Shown piece after piece: positions 26,039 through 35,110 of a stretch of DNA of 47,261 nucleotides; positions within the stretch are counted from its first letter, which is position 1; each line of letters starts with the position of its first letter. The notes under the pieces are model-generated. The model was not told where the DNA came from. It saw only the letters and a list, made by a program, of their open reading frames with translations, and ran no database searches. The DNA is from Brevundimonas sp. (lineage in GTDB: Bacteria; Pseudomonadota; Alphaproteobacteria; Caulobacterales; Caulobacteraceae). The translations under genes were made by a program, and so were the position numbers. The DNA lies in contig NZ_SDZL01000018.1 of NCBI RefSeq assembly GCF_004210735.1, positions 1 to 47,261 of the forward strand. Direction: 5' to 3'.

Positions 26039-27562
26039 TCAGTTCTTCTTGGGGAAGCCCGGCAGGCCCGGAAGCCCCCCCGGCAGTTGTCCGCCGCCCA
26101 GGCCGGACAACCGGTCCTGAAGGGCTTTCATCTCATCGGCGCTGGGTTCGGCCATCTTGCCGCCGCCCAAGGCCTTCAGGCGGGCCATGTCCGGACCGCC
26201 TCCACCCATTCCGGGCATGCCGCCCATCATGGCCGCCATCTTCTGCAGGTTCTTGCCGCCGCCCTTGGACATCGACTTGACCATGTCGGCCATCTGCCGG
26301 TGCTGTTTCAGCAAGCGGTTGATCTCCTGGACCTCGACGCCGGCGCCGGCGGCGACGCGCTTCTTGCGGCTGGCGTTCAGGACGTCGGGCTTCTTGCGCT
26401 CGGCCTTGGTCATCGAGCTGATGATGGCCAGCTGGCGGCCGACCATCTTGTCGGTGACGTTGCTGTCGGCCATCTGGGCCTTCAGCTTGGCCACGCCGGG
26501 CAGCATGCCCATGATGCCTTGCAGGCCGCCCATCCGCTGCATCTGCTGCAGCTGACCGGCCAGGTCGTCCAGGTCGAACTGGCCCTTGGCCAGCTTGCGG
26601 GCCATCTTCTCGGCCTTGGCCTGGTCCAGCTCGCCCGCGGCCTTTTCGACCAGGGCGACGATGTCCCCCTGACCCAGGATGCGACCGGCGACGCGGCGGG
26701 CGTCAAAGACGTCCAGCTCATCGACCTTTTCGCCCGCGCCCAGATATTTGATCGGCAGGCCGGTGACCGCCCGCATCGACAGCATGGCGCCGCCGCGCCC
26801 GTCGCCATCGGCGCGGGTCAGGATCAGGCCGGTCAGCGGCAGGCGTTCGTGGAAGGCGCGGGCGGTGCGCACCGCGTCCTGACCGGTCAGGCTGTCGGCG
26901 ACCAGCAGGGTCTCGACCGGTTTGGCGATGTCGGCGACCTGGGCCGCCTCGGCCATCATCGCTTCATCCAGCGTGGTGCGGCCGGCGGTGTCCAGGATCA
27001 GGACGTCGAAGCCCTGCAGCTTGGCCGCCGTCAGGGCGCGGCGGGTGATCTCGACCGCGCTTTCGCCCTTGACGATGGGCAGGGTGGCGACCTCGATCTG
27101 GCGACCCAGGGTCTCCAGCTGCTCCATGGCCGCCGGACGACGCGTGTCCAGCGAGGCCATCATGACCTTCTTGCGGTCGAACTTGGTCAGGCGCAGCGCC
27201 AGCTTGGCCGAGGTCGTCGTCTTGCCCGAGCCCTGCAGGCCGGACATCAGAATCACAGCCGGCGGCGTCGCATTGGTGTTCAGCGGCGTCGGCTCTTCGC
27301 CGCCCAGCATTTCGACCAGGCCGTCATAGACGATCTTGACCACCTGATCGGCCGGCTTGACCGAACGGATGACCTCTTCGCCGGTCGCAGCTTCCTTGGC
27401 GCGGGTGATGAAGTCCTTGACCACCGGCAGGGCGACGTCGGCCTCGAGCAGGGCGACACGAACCTCGCGCAGCGCCTCCTCGACATCCTTTTCGGACAGG
27501 GCGCCGCGGCCGGTGATCCGGTCGAAGACGCCTGTCAGCCGCTCGTTCAGAGCCTCGAACAT
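26039..27562 (-). CDS. ffh: Ffh, signal recognition particle GTPase
   Basis: This 507-residue SRP54 protein binds signal peptides of nascent membrane proteins and, with 4.5S RNA and FtsY, delivers ribosomes to the translocon. The N domain occupies about 1-95. The G domain has G-L-Q-G-S-G-K-T at 108-115, D-T-A-G-R, and a T-R-A-D-G-D segment. The M domain (from about 300) is rich in methionine and glycine, as expected for signal-peptide and RNA binding. It is the first gene of ffh-rpsP(-rimM) and divergent from ppc. Confidence 0.97.
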   Translation of the reverse strand: MFEALNERLTGVFDRITGRGALSEKDVEEALREVRVALLEADVALPVVKDFITRAKEAATGEEVIRSVKPADQVVKIVYDGLVEMLGGEEPTPLNTNATPPAVILMSGLQGSGKTTTSAKLALRLTKFDRKKVMMASLDTRRPAAMEQLETLGRQIEVATLPIVKGESAVEITRRALTAAKLQGFDVLILDTAGRTTLDEAMMAEAAQVADIAKPVETLLVADSLTGQDAVRTARAFHERLPLTGLILTRADGDGRGGAMLSMRAVTGLPIKYLGAGEKVDELDVFDARRVAGRILGQGDIVALVEKAAGELDQAKAEKMARKLAKGQFDLDDLAGQLQQMQRMGGLQGIMGMLPGVAKLKAQMADSNVTDKMVGRQLAIISSMTKAERKKPDVLNASRKKRVAAGAGVEVQEINRLLKQHRQMADMVKSMSKGGGKNLQKMAAMMGGMPGMGGGGPDMARLKALGGGKMAEPSADEMKALQDRLSGLGGGQLPGGLPGLPGFPKKN

Positions 27563-27851
27563 TCAAACCCTTTCATGCGCTGAACCGGACCCCATAGAGG
27601 AATGACCTCTGGCGACGATCACGTCGGCAGAGGGTCCTCGCCATCCTCGTTCTTTCCTGGGAAAGCTGTCGTGATGGTGGAGGCGCAGGTTCAATTGCGC
27701 CGGAAGCGGCGGCTTATGGCCCATCCTGGGCCGATTGTCGACTCCGGCGGCGCGACCACAAAAAGGGTTTCAGCGTTCATCTGGGTGCTGGCCGGTTCGG
27801 ATTCCGCTGATACGGTTCCGCTTCCAGCCTCCCCGCTGAAGGACGATGACC
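27563..27851. other. Structured ffh-ppc intergenic region
   Basis: This 289-bp gap separates the divergent ffh and ppc genes and must hold both promoters. It contains a long hairpin (27606-27617 with 27622-27633; 11 pairs plus one G-G mismatch, ATCA loop) and a smaller palindrome, CTTTCC-TG-GGAAAG, near 27652. I see no credible gene in it. It could be a leader structure or a small RNA. Confidence 0.4.
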
Positions 27852-30548
27852 ATGATCCAGGCCGCCGACGACCAACTGCGCGAAGAGGTGCGGCTGCTGG
27901 GCGCCCTGTTGGGCGAGGTGATCCGCGACGAGGGCGGTCAGGACCTGTACGACCGGATCGAGGCCGTGCGTCAGGCCTCGGTGGCCTATCACCGCGAGCC
28001 GACGACGGACGGCGCCGCACGGCTGGAGGCGCTGCTCAAGGACCTGTCGCTGGATAAGGCGATCGGCCTGACCCACGGCTTCGCCGCCTTCTCGCTGCTG
28101 GCCAACGTCGCCGAGGACCGGGCGGGCAAACGCCGCGCCCGCGCCCAGGCCGAGGCGGGCGAACGTCCCGACACGCCCGAAGGCGCGCTGAAACGGCTGA
28201 CCGGGGCCGGGGTGGACAAGGCGGCGATCCGCGACCTGCTGGGCGGGGCCCTGATCTCGCCGGTGCTGACCGCCCACCCGTCCGAGGTGCGGCGCAAGAG
28301 CGTGATCGACCGTATCGCCGCCGTCGGCGCCCTGCTGGACGGTTGCGACCGTCAGGGGACGGCCTGCTCGGCGGACGTGCTGACCGCCGGGTTGCGTCGC
28401 CAGATCGTCATCCTGTGGGCCACGCGCCTGACCCGCGCCACCGGCCTGGTGGTGCAGGACGAGATCAACACCGTCACGGACTGGCTGCAGCGCATCTTCC
28501 TGCATGTCGCGCCGACGCAACTGGCCGAGTGGCGGGCCCTGCTGGACGCGCCCGACCTGCCGCCCTTCCTGCGCATCGGCACCTGGGTCGGCGGCGACCG
28601 TGACGGCAATCCCAATGTCGACGCCGCCGTTCTGGCCGCCGCCTTCCGCACCCAGTCGCGCGCCGTGCTGCGCTTCTATCTGGACGAGGTGAATGCGCTG
28701 GGCGAAGAGCTGAGCCTGTCGGGCGACCTGACCACGGTGACGCCCGAACTGGCGGCGCTGGCCGCTACATCGGACGACGCCTCGATTCAGCGCGCGGACG
28801 AGCCGTATCGCCGCGCCCTCAGCCAGATCTACGCCCGGCTGTCGTCGACCCATCTGGCCCTGACCGGCGGCTCTGCGCCCCTGCCCGCCCCGTTCGCGGC
28901 CGCGCCTTATGACGGGCCCGACGTCTTCCGCGCCAATCTGGCCGTGCTGCACGACAGTCTGGTGCGCACCCACGGCGCCGTCTTCGCCGACGATCGGCTG
29001 GCGCGGCTGATCACGGCGGCGGACGTGTTCGGCTTCCACATGGCCACGCTGGACCTGCGCCAGAACTCCGACGTGCACGAACGCGTCGTGGCGGACCTGC
29101 TGAAGGTCGCGGGCGTCTGTCCTGACTACGCCGCCCTGAACGAGGACGCGCGTCTGGCCCTTCTGGCGAACGAGCTGACCAGCCGCCGGCCGCTGTATTC
29201 TCCGTATGCGGACTATGCGCCCGAAACGCTGAAGGAACGCGCCATCCTTGAGGCGGCGGCGCAGGCCCTGACCGCCTTTGGGCCCCGCGCCATCCGCACC
29301 CATATCGTGTCCAAGACCGATGCGGCGTCGGACCTGCTGGAGGTCTATCTGCTGCTCAAGGAGGTCGGCCTGTATGATCCGGCCGATCCCGCCGCCTGTC
29401 CGGTTCAGGCCGCGCCCCTGTTCGAGACCATCGACGACCTGCGCGCCGCCCGCGCCACGCTGGAGCGCCTGCTGGCCGAACCCTCGGCCCGCGCCGTGGC
29501 GACCGCGCGCGGGGTGCAGGAGGTGATGATCGGCTATTCCGACTCCAACAAGGACGGCTCCTACCTGACCTCAGGCTGGGAGTTGCACGAGGCGTCGCGC
29601 GCCCTGCTGGACGTCACCCGCGCGGCAGGCGTTCGGCTGCAGCTGTTCCACGGCCGGGGCGGCGCGGTCGGGCGCGGCGGCGGATCCAGCTTCTCGGCCG
29701 TTCTGGGCCAGCCTGCGGGCACGGTGGCGGGCCGCATCCGCGTCACCGAACAGGGCGAGGTCATCGCCAACAAGTATGGCGAGCCCGAGGTCGCCCGCCG
29801 CAATCTGGACGCCCTGACCTGCGGGACCCTGCTGGCCTCGCTGGGGCCCCAGGCCGACGCCGCGCCGCTGGCCGCCCACGCCGATGTGCTGGCGCGGCTG
29901 TCGCAGGCCTCGATGAGCGCCTATCGCGCCCTGGTTTATGAGACGCCCGGCTTCGTCGACTATTTCCGCGCCGCCACCCCGATCGCCGAGATCGCCGACC
30001 TGAAGATCGGGTCGCGCCCCGCCAGCCGCACCCCCTCGACCGCGATCGAGGACCTGCGCGCCATTCCCTGGGTATTCAGCTGGTCGCAGTCACGGGTCAT
30101 GCTGCCCGGCTGGTTCGGCTTCGGCTCGGCGGTGCAGGGCGAGGACCTGGCCGAGCTGCGCGCCATGGCCGAAACCTGGCCCTTCTTCCGCACCGTGGTC
30201 CAGAACATGGAGATGGTGATGGCCAAGGCCGACATGGCCATCGCCCGCCGCTACGCCGGACTGGTCCCCGACCAGGCGCTGGCCGACCGCATCTATGGCG
30301 CCATCGTGGACGAGTGGGAGAAGACCCGAACCGCCGTTCTGACCATTACCGGACAGGACGCTCTGCTGGGCGCCGCGCCGGAGCTGGACAGGCTGATCCG
30401 CCAGCGCATGCCCTATGTCGAGCCGCTGAACCACGTCCAGATCGAGCTGATCCGCCGCCGCCGCGCGGGCGACGACGACCCCCGCGTCCGCGACGGCATC
30501 CTGCTGGCCATCAACGGCGTCGCGGCCGGATTGAGGAACAGCGGGTGA
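27852..30548 (+). CDS. ppc: Phosphoenolpyruvate carboxylase
   Basis: This 898-residue enzyme adds bicarbonate to phosphoenolpyruvate to form oxaloacetate, refilling the TCA cycle. The active-site motifs are L-T-A-H-P-S-E-V-R-R (H142), G-Y-S-D-S-N-K-D-G and F-H-G-R-G-G-A-V-G-R-G-G. The C-terminus ends N-S-G, a near match to the usual N-T-G. I chose the ATG at 27852, because AAGGA lies 8 bases before it; the ATG at 27846 would be only 2 bases away. The downstream exported protein gene overlaps its stop (GTGA). Confidence 0.96.
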   Translation: MIQAADDQLREEVRLLGALLGEVIRDEGGQDLYDRIEAVRQASVAYHREPTTDGAARLEALLKDLSLDKAIGLTHGFAAFSLLANVAEDRAGKRRARAQAEAGERPDTPEGALKRLTGAGVDKAAIRDLLGGALISPVLTAHPSEVRRKSVIDRIAAVGALLDGCDRQGTACSADVLTAGLRRQIVILWATRLTRATGLVVQDEINTVTDWLQRIFLHVAPTQLAEWRALLDAPDLPPFLRIGTWVGGDRDGNPNVDAAVLAAAFRTQSRAVLRFYLDEVNALGEELSLSGDLTTVTPELAALAATSDDASIQRADEPYRRALSQIYARLSSTHLALTGGSAPLPAPFAAAPYDGPDVFRANLAVLHDSLVRTHGAVFADDRLARLITAADVFGFHMATLDLRQNSDVHERVVADLLKVAGVCPDYAALNEDARLALLANELTSRRPLYSPYADYAPETLKERAILEAAAQALTAFGPRAIRTHIVSKTDAASDLLEVYLLLKEVGLYDPADPAACPVQAAPLFETIDDLRAARATLERLLAEPSARAVATARGVQEVMIGYSDSNKDGSYLTSGWELHEASRALLDVTRAAGVRLQLFHGRGGAVGRGGGSSFSAVLGQPAGTVAGRIRVTEQGEVIANKYGEPEVARRNLDALTCGTLLASLGPQADAAPLAAHADVLARLSQASMSAYRALVYETPGFVDYFRAATPIAEIADLKIGSRPASRTPSTAIEDLRAIPWVFSWSQSRVMLPGWFGFGSAVQGEDLAELRAMAETWPFFRTVVQNMEMVMAKADMAIARRYAGLVPDQALADRIYGAIVDEWEKTRTAVLTITGQDALLGAAPELDRLIRQRMPYVEPLNHVQIELIRRRRAGDDDPRVRDGILLAINGVAAGLRNSG

Positions 30549-31105
30549 GGCGGGCGATCGGCCTGGTCGCCGCCCTGCTGCTCCTCGTCGCCGCCCCCGC
30601 CGCGGCACAGGACCATGACGCCAGTCCGGAAGTCTTCGCCTTGTTCCAGGCCGATCAGGCGGCGCGCGGGGCGGCGGACGTCACAAACGACGCCTTGCGT
30701 GAGGCTGCCGACACCGCGCGACGACAGCAGCTGCGCGCCTTGGTCGACCGGGGCGCGCTGAAGACCGCCGACGATTATCTGTTCGCCTCGGTCGTGTTTC
30801 AGCACGGCTTTGGCGATGACATTCTGCTGGCCCATGCCCTGGCGACCGTCGCCCTGGCCAGAGGAAAGGTCGAGGCCGCCGTCATGGTCGCTTCCAGCCT
30901 GGATCGCTACCTGATGGATCAGGGCCGCCCGCAAATATACGGCACCCAGTTCATGATCCCGTTCAACGGTGAGCCCGTGACCCAGGCGCCCTACGTTCCC
31001 GACCTGCTGACCGACGACATGCGCCGCGCCGTGGGTGTTCCTTCCCTCGCCGAACAGGACGATCAGCGCCGCGCCTACGAAGCAGGCCGTCAGACACCCC
31101 AATGA
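30545..31105 (+). CDS. Exported DUF6624-like protein
   Basis: This 186-residue protein starts at a GTG that overlaps the ppc stop (GTGA), so translation is coupled. Residues 1-22 form a signal peptide ending A-A-A-Q. The mature part resembles the DUF6624 group: an early D-Q-A-A-R, F-Q-H-G-F-G-D-D near the middle, D-R-Y-L, then G-R-P-Q-I-Y-G-T-Q. No activity is known. Coupling of a periplasmic protein to PEP carboxylase probably reflects transcription and not a shared pathway. A strong hairpin follows. Confidence 0.7.
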   Translation: MRRAIGLVAALLLLVAAPAAAQDHDASPEVFALFQADQAARGAADVTNDALREAADTARRQQLRALVDRGALKTADDYLFASVVFQHGFGDDILLAHALATVALARGKVEAAVMVASSLDRYLMDQGRPQIYGTQFMIPFNGEPVTQAPYVPDLLTDDMRRAVGVPSLAEQDDQRRAYEAGRQTPQ

Positions 31106-31107
31106 AA

Positions 31108-31135
31108 AGGCCCGGCGGATCGCTCCGCCGGGCCT
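31108..31135. terminator. Bidirectional terminator hairpin (ppc unit / M3 peptidase)
   Basis: A perfect 11-bp stem (31108-31118 with 31125-31135) with a 6-base loop lies right after the DUF6624-like gene. On the minus strand it is followed by TTTT, so it best terminates the M3 peptidase transcript, and it probably also stops the ppc unit. Confidence 0.75.
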
Positions 31136-31145
31136 CATCGTTATC

Positions 31146-31177
31146 GGGCCTCAAGCAGCCCAACGGGCGTTAGGCCC
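31146..31177. repeat. Single copy of the palindromic repeat
   Basis: This 32-bp element has outer arms GGGCCT (31146-31151) and AGGCCC (31172-31177) and an inner stem GCCC/GGGC (31158-31161 with 31165-31168) with an AAC loop. It shares the CCTCAAGCAG core with the tandem repeats at 16360-16468 but has a different, still paired, inner stem. It ends 2 bases before the M3 peptidase stop codon. Confidence 0.8.
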
Positions 31178-31179
31178 AC

Positions 31180-33351
31180 TCAGGATACCGGGAAGCCCCG
31201 GACCTTCAGCAGCGCCGCCACGTCCGGGTCGCGGCCGCGGAAGGCGCGGTAAGCGTCGGCGCGGTCCGTGGTGTTGCCGGGCGCCAGGATGATGTCCTTG
31301 TAGCGCTTGCCGATCTCCGGATTGAACACGTCGCCCGAGTCCTCGAAATAGGCCCAGGTGTCGGCGTCCATGACCTCGGACCACAGGTAGGAATAGTAGC
31401 CCGCCGAATAGGCGTCCGACGTGAACAGGTGATTGAACTGCGGCAGGCGGTGCCGCATCACGATCTCTTTCGGCATGCCGATCCGGGCCAGGCTGTCGCG
31501 CTCGAAGGCGTCGATGTCGGTCGGCGGCGTGGTCTGGGTGTGCAGGTCCATGTCGACGATGGCCGACGACAGATAGCTGACCGTCGCATAGCCTTGATTG
31601 AAGGTGGCCGAACGCTGGATCTTCTCGACCAGGGCGGCCGGCATCGGCTGGCCGGTTTCGACGTGCTTCAGATAACCGTCCAGGATGGGACGGCTCAGCA
31701 CCCAGTGCTCGTGCACCTGGGACGGATACTCCACGAAATCGCGGGGCGTGCCGCCCAGCGCCGGATAGGTCACCGTCGACGCATAGGCGTGCAGTGTGTG
31801 GCCGAACTCGTGGAACAGGGTCTCGGCGTCGTCCAGCGAGATCAGGATCGGCTCGCCGCCCTCGGCCTTGATGAAGTTGTTGTTGTTCGAGCCCAGGGTG
31901 TTCTTCGGCCCGTCATAGGTCGAATGCGACCGATAGGTGGTCATCCAGGCGCCCGAACGCTTGCCCGCGCGGGCATAGTCGTCGGCGTAGTACAGGCCGA
32001 TCGGACGGCCTGCGTCCTTGACCTCATAGACCACGACGTCGGGGTGGAAGACCGGCACGGTCCCGGGCGCCAGCTTCTCGAAGGTGAAGCCGTACAGGCG
32101 CTCGGCCATGTAGAAGGAGCCCGCGCGCACCGCGTTCAGTTCGAAATACGGCTTCAGCTCGTTCGCATCCAGATCGTATTTCTGCTTCCGGACCTTCTCG
32201 GCGTAATACAGATAGTCCCAAGGCTCGATGTCGTGACCGGCGATGGCGCGCATGTCGGCGACTTCCTCGGCCACGCGGGCCTTGGCCGGCGCCCAGACGC
32301 GCTCCATCAGGTTTTTCGCGGCAGCCGGGGTCTTGGCCATCGTGTCCTGCATCCGCCAGTCGGCGTGATTGCCGAAGCCCAGCAGTTTGGCCCGCTGGTC
32401 GCGCAGTTTCACGATCTCGGCGATGGTGGCGTTGGTGTCGTTGGCGTCGCCGTTGTCGCCGCGATTGACGAACTTCTTCCACACCTGCTCGCGCAGCGCA
32501 CGGTCGTCGCCGAAGGTCAGGAACGGATCCACGCTGGAGCGGGTGTTGACGATGGCCCAGCCCTGGACGTTGCGGCTGCGCGCAGCAGCGGCGGCGGCGG
32601 TCTTGTTCGAGGCGGGCAGGCCCGCGACCCCGGCTTCGTTCGCGATCACCGTCCAGGTGTTCTCGTCGGCCACGACCTTCTGGCCAAAGCCGGTGAAGGC
32701 CTTGGACAGGGCGGTGTTGATGCGGCCCAGCTCGGCCTTGCCAGCGGCGTCCAGCGCCGCGCCGTTGCGGATGTAGGCGTCGCGTGAACGGGTCACCAGA
32801 CGCGTCTGTTCACCCGTCAGACCCATGGCGGCGGCGTTGTCGGCCACCGTCTTGATGCGCGCGAACAGCGTGCTGTTGAAGGTGATCTCGTCCCCGGCCT
32901 GCGACAGCAGGGGCGACACTTCGCGGTCCACGGCCTGATAGTCGTCGGAACCGATGTTCGAGGTCATGACGCCGAACAGGGCCATGGCCCGGCCCAGCGG
33001 CTCGCCCGCCATCTGCAGCGCGACCGAGGTGTTGGCGAAGGTCGGGGCGGCGGGGTTGTCGGCGATGGCCGCGATCTCGGCGCGGCGCAGGTCGATGCCT
33101 TCCAGCACGGCCTCGCGGATCTTGGCCGGGGTGACCTTGTCCCACGGGGGCACGCCGCCATAAGGGCCTGTCCATTCCTGCAGCAGCTCGGCCTTCGGCG
33201 CCTGTTTCGGCAGCACCGCGCGGGCGACCGCCGCATCCGCCGCCAACCCGGCCGCGCCCGAGGCGCCGCCGGTCATGGCCCCGCCGGTCGAGGCGCAGGC
33301 CGAAAGCGCGAAAAGGCCGCCGCCGGCGATAAGAAGCTGACGTCTGTGCAT
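31180..33351 (-). CDS. M3-family metallopeptidase lipoprotein (Dcp-like)
   Basis: This 723-residue zinc peptidase is of the thimet oligopeptidase/peptidyl-dipeptidase Dcp type, with H514-E-F-G-H518 as the metal motif. The N-terminus has a twin arginine (R3-R4) and a lipobox L-S-A-C19, so the protein is likely an envelope lipoprotein, possibly exported by Tat. It should trim short peptides in the periplasm. I chose the ATG at 33351, with GGAG about 9 bases before it; a GTG at 33369 is less likely. It is divergent from murI. Confidence 0.93.
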   Translation of the reverse strand: MHRRQLLIAGGGLFALSACASTGGAMTGGASGAAGLAADAAVARAVLPKQAPKAELLQEWTGPYGGVPPWDKVTPAKIREAVLEGIDLRRAEIAAIADNPAAPTFANTSVALQMAGEPLGRAMALFGVMTSNIGSDDYQAVDREVSPLLSQAGDEITFNSTLFARIKTVADNAAAMGLTGEQTRLVTRSRDAYIRNGAALDAAGKAELGRINTALSKAFTGFGQKVVADENTWTVIANEAGVAGLPASNKTAAAAAARSRNVQGWAIVNTRSSVDPFLTFGDDRALREQVWKKFVNRGDNGDANDTNATIAEIVKLRDQRAKLLGFGNHADWRMQDTMAKTPAAAKNLMERVWAPAKARVAEEVADMRAIAGHDIEPWDYLYYAEKVRKQKYDLDANELKPYFELNAVRAGSFYMAERLYGFTFEKLAPGTVPVFHPDVVVYEVKDAGRPIGLYYADDYARAGKRSGAWMTTYRSHSTYDGPKNTLGSNNNNFIKAEGGEPILISLDDAETLFHEFGHTLHAYASTVTYPALGGTPRDFVEYPSQVHEHWVLSRPILDGYLKHVETGQPMPAALVEKIQRSATFNQGYATVSYLSSAIVDMDLHTQTTPPTDIDAFERDSLARIGMPKEIVMRHRLPQFNHLFTSDAYSAGYYSYLWSEVMDADTWAYFEDSGDVFNPEIGKRYKDIILAPGNTTDRADAYRAFRGRDPDVAALLKVRGFPVS

Positions 33352-33470
33352 GGGTAAGGTCTCCGTCACTAAACAGTTGCGCCGACCCTAGAGGGCTCCG
33401 GCGCGGCCGTCACCCGAAGCTCGACGGAATGTCGTTGGACGCGACGTCGCGGCGGGTCTAAAGCGCCCGC

Positions 33471-34322
33471 ATGGCGATAGGCGTTTTCGACTCCGGCGTG
33501 GGGGGCCTGACGGTCCACCGCGAACTCGTGGCCCGTTTTCCGGACCGGGACTTCATCTATCTGGCCGATCAGGCGAACGCCCCCTACGGCGGTCTGGGCG
33601 GCGAGGAGATCGTCGAGCTGACCCGCGCCGGCTGCGCCCGGCTGTTCGACGCCGGCGCTTCGGTCATCGTGCTGGCCTGCAACACCGCCTCGGCCATCGC
33701 CCTGCGTCGCCTGCAGCAGGCCTGGATTCCCGGCGAGCGCGAGCGGCTGGGTCGCCCCGTCAACGTGTTGGGCATCATCGTCCCGACCATCGAGGCGGCG
33801 ACCGGCCTGCCTTGGACCTATGAGGGCGAGCGGCTGGGCGACAAGAAGGAATCGATCGAGATCACCGGTGTCTTCTGCACCGCCGCCACGGCCATGAGCC
33901 GCGTGTACGAGATCGAGATCGACAAGCGCCGCGAGGATCTGGCCGTCTTTTCCGAACCCTGCCCCGGCCTGGCCGGCCTGATCGAACTGGGCGCCCCGTC
34001 CGAAGAGCTGTCGGTGGTGGTCAACGACCATGTCGACGCCCTGCGCCGCAAGATCGGCCGCCATCCGGACAAGGCGATCCTGGGCTGCACCCACTACGAG
34101 ATCGTCGCCGACGTCTTCGCCCGCGCCCTGCCGCCGACGACCGAGGTGATCCATCAGCCGCGCGCCGTGGCCGATGCGCTGGACCGCTATTTCGCGCGCC
34201 ATCCCGAATATGATCTGGGCGCCGACGCCCGCCGCGACTTTCTGACCACCGGCCGTCCCGGCCCCCAGTCCGATCTGGTGGCCCAGTTCTGGGGCGCGCC
34301 GCTCAGCTTCGCCGCAGCCTGA
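33471..34322 (+). CDS. murI: Glutamate racemase MurI
   Basis: This 283-residue enzyme makes D-glutamate for peptidoglycan. The two catalytic cysteines are C70 (L-A-C-N-T-A-S) and C206 (G-C-T-H-Y-E). The N-terminal F-D-S-G-V-G-G-L and A-P-Y-G motifs match the family. The segment around residues 105-140 is somewhat longer than in compact MurI and may form the regulatory loop. It is monocistronic, followed by a terminator shared with ahpD. Confidence 0.95.
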   Translation: MAIGVFDSGVGGLTVHRELVARFPDRDFIYLADQANAPYGGLGGEEIVELTRAGCARLFDAGASVIVLACNTASAIALRRLQQAWIPGERERLGRPVNVLGIIVPTIEAATGLPWTYEGERLGDKKESIEITGVFCTAATAMSRVYEIEIDKRREDLAVFSEPCPGLAGLIELGAPSEELSVVVNDHVDALRRKIGRHPDKAILGCTHYEIVADVFARALPPTTEVIHQPRAVADALDRYFARHPEYDLGADARRDFLTTGRPGPQSDLVAQFWGAPLSFAAA

Positions 34323-34336
34323 CGGCAGGCGCGAAA

Positions 34337-34366
34337 AAGGGCGGCCCGGCGAACCGGACCACCCTT
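34337..34366. terminator. Bidirectional terminator between murI and ahpD
   Basis: An imperfect 13-position stem (34337-34349 with 34354-34366, two C-A mismatches, loop CGAA) lies between the convergent murI and ahpD genes. On the minus strand it runs into TTTTT, and on the plus strand into TTAAACTT, so it can serve both. Confidence 0.75.
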
Positions 34367-34384
34367 AAACTTAGTCTGAGCCGA

Positions 34385-34918
34385 TCAGCCCTTCAGCGCA
34401 TCTTCCGACGCGACGATACGGCTGGCGGCGTGGACCACGGCGCCGATGCGCAGGGCGGCCTGGATCTGGACATTCGGCACGCCGTGCTTGCGCAGTTCGC
34501 CCTCGTGGGCGTCCAGGCAGGCCCCGCAGCCGTTGATGGCCGAGACGGCGGTGGACCACAGTTCAAAGTCCAGCTTCTCCACGCCCGGATTGGCGATCAC
34601 GTTCATCCGCAGCTTGGCCGGCAGGGTCGTGTACTCCTGGTTCTTCATCAGGTGCAGCGACCGGTAATAGATGTTGTTCATGCCCATGATGGCGGCGGCC
34701 GATTTGGCCGCGTTCAGCGCCTCGGGCGTCAGGACCGTCGCGGCCTGGGCCTCGATCGTCCGCACCACCGACGCCACGCCGATGGCGTGGGCCGAGGCCA
34801 GGAAACAGCCCCACTTCTGCTGGTCGTTCAGCACCGTCTCGTTGGCCAGCGATGACAGGTTCAGCGAGATGTCCTTGCCATAGGCCGGGATGATTTCGCG
34901 CAGGGCGTCGATGGACAT
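34385..34918 (-). CDS. ahpD: AhpD, alkyl hydroperoxidase adaptor
   Basis: This 177-residue all-helical protein of the carboxymuconolactone decarboxylase family reduces AhpC using lipoylated proteins in the mycobacterial system. The redox pair is C131-G-A-C134, with H138 and E119 in the expected places. The histidine between the two cysteines of M. tuberculosis AhpD (C-S-H-C, part of its proton relay) is replaced by alanine here. It lies about 190 bases after ahpC on the same strand. A terminator-like hairpin in that gap suggests partly separate expression. Confidence 0.92.
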   Translation of the reverse strand: MSIDALREIIPAYGKDISLNLSSLANETVLNDQQKWGCFLASAHAIGVASVVRTIEAQAATVLTPEALNAAKSAAAIMGMNNIYYRSLHLMKNQEYTTLPAKLRMNVIANPGVEKLDFELWSTAVSAINGCGACLDAHEGELRKHGVPNVQIQAALRIGAVVHAASRIVASEDALKG

Positions 34919-35039
34919 TTTGGAAGGTTTCCTTCGGAAAGCGGCTACCGCGCGCGACGCGGTCGCCCGCTACTTGAGCCGCAACAGGGCCTGAGATTTG
35001 GCGCGATCGCGCTCAAGCCGCGAGCCGAGCATAGCGCCC

Positions 35040-35087
35040 AAAAAATGAAGCGAGCGGTGGAAAGGCGGCGACACAGACGCCACCGCC
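35040..35087 (-). terminator. Possible terminator after ahpC
   Basis: Between ahpC and ahpD, the minus strand carries a 7-bp stem (35081-35087 with 35055-35061) followed after about 8 bases by a run of seven T (35046-35040). The rest of this 192-bp gap holds another inverted repeat, CTTGAGC/GCTCAAG, but no gene. The gap between stem and T-run makes it a weak terminator. Confidence 0.35.
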
Positions 35088-35110
35088 CTCCACACCTCGA
35101 TCCGCCGCCT

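Noticed and set aside
24854..27583. A 909-residue plus-strand open frame over rimM, rpsP and ffh.
   Set aside because: It is purely antisense to three conserved genes and has low-complexity Gly/Asp/Leu/His content typical of shadow frames.
27563..27851. 4.5S SRP RNA gene next to ffh.
   Set aside because: The hairpin lacks the conserved GNRA-capped domain IV sequence of SRP RNA.
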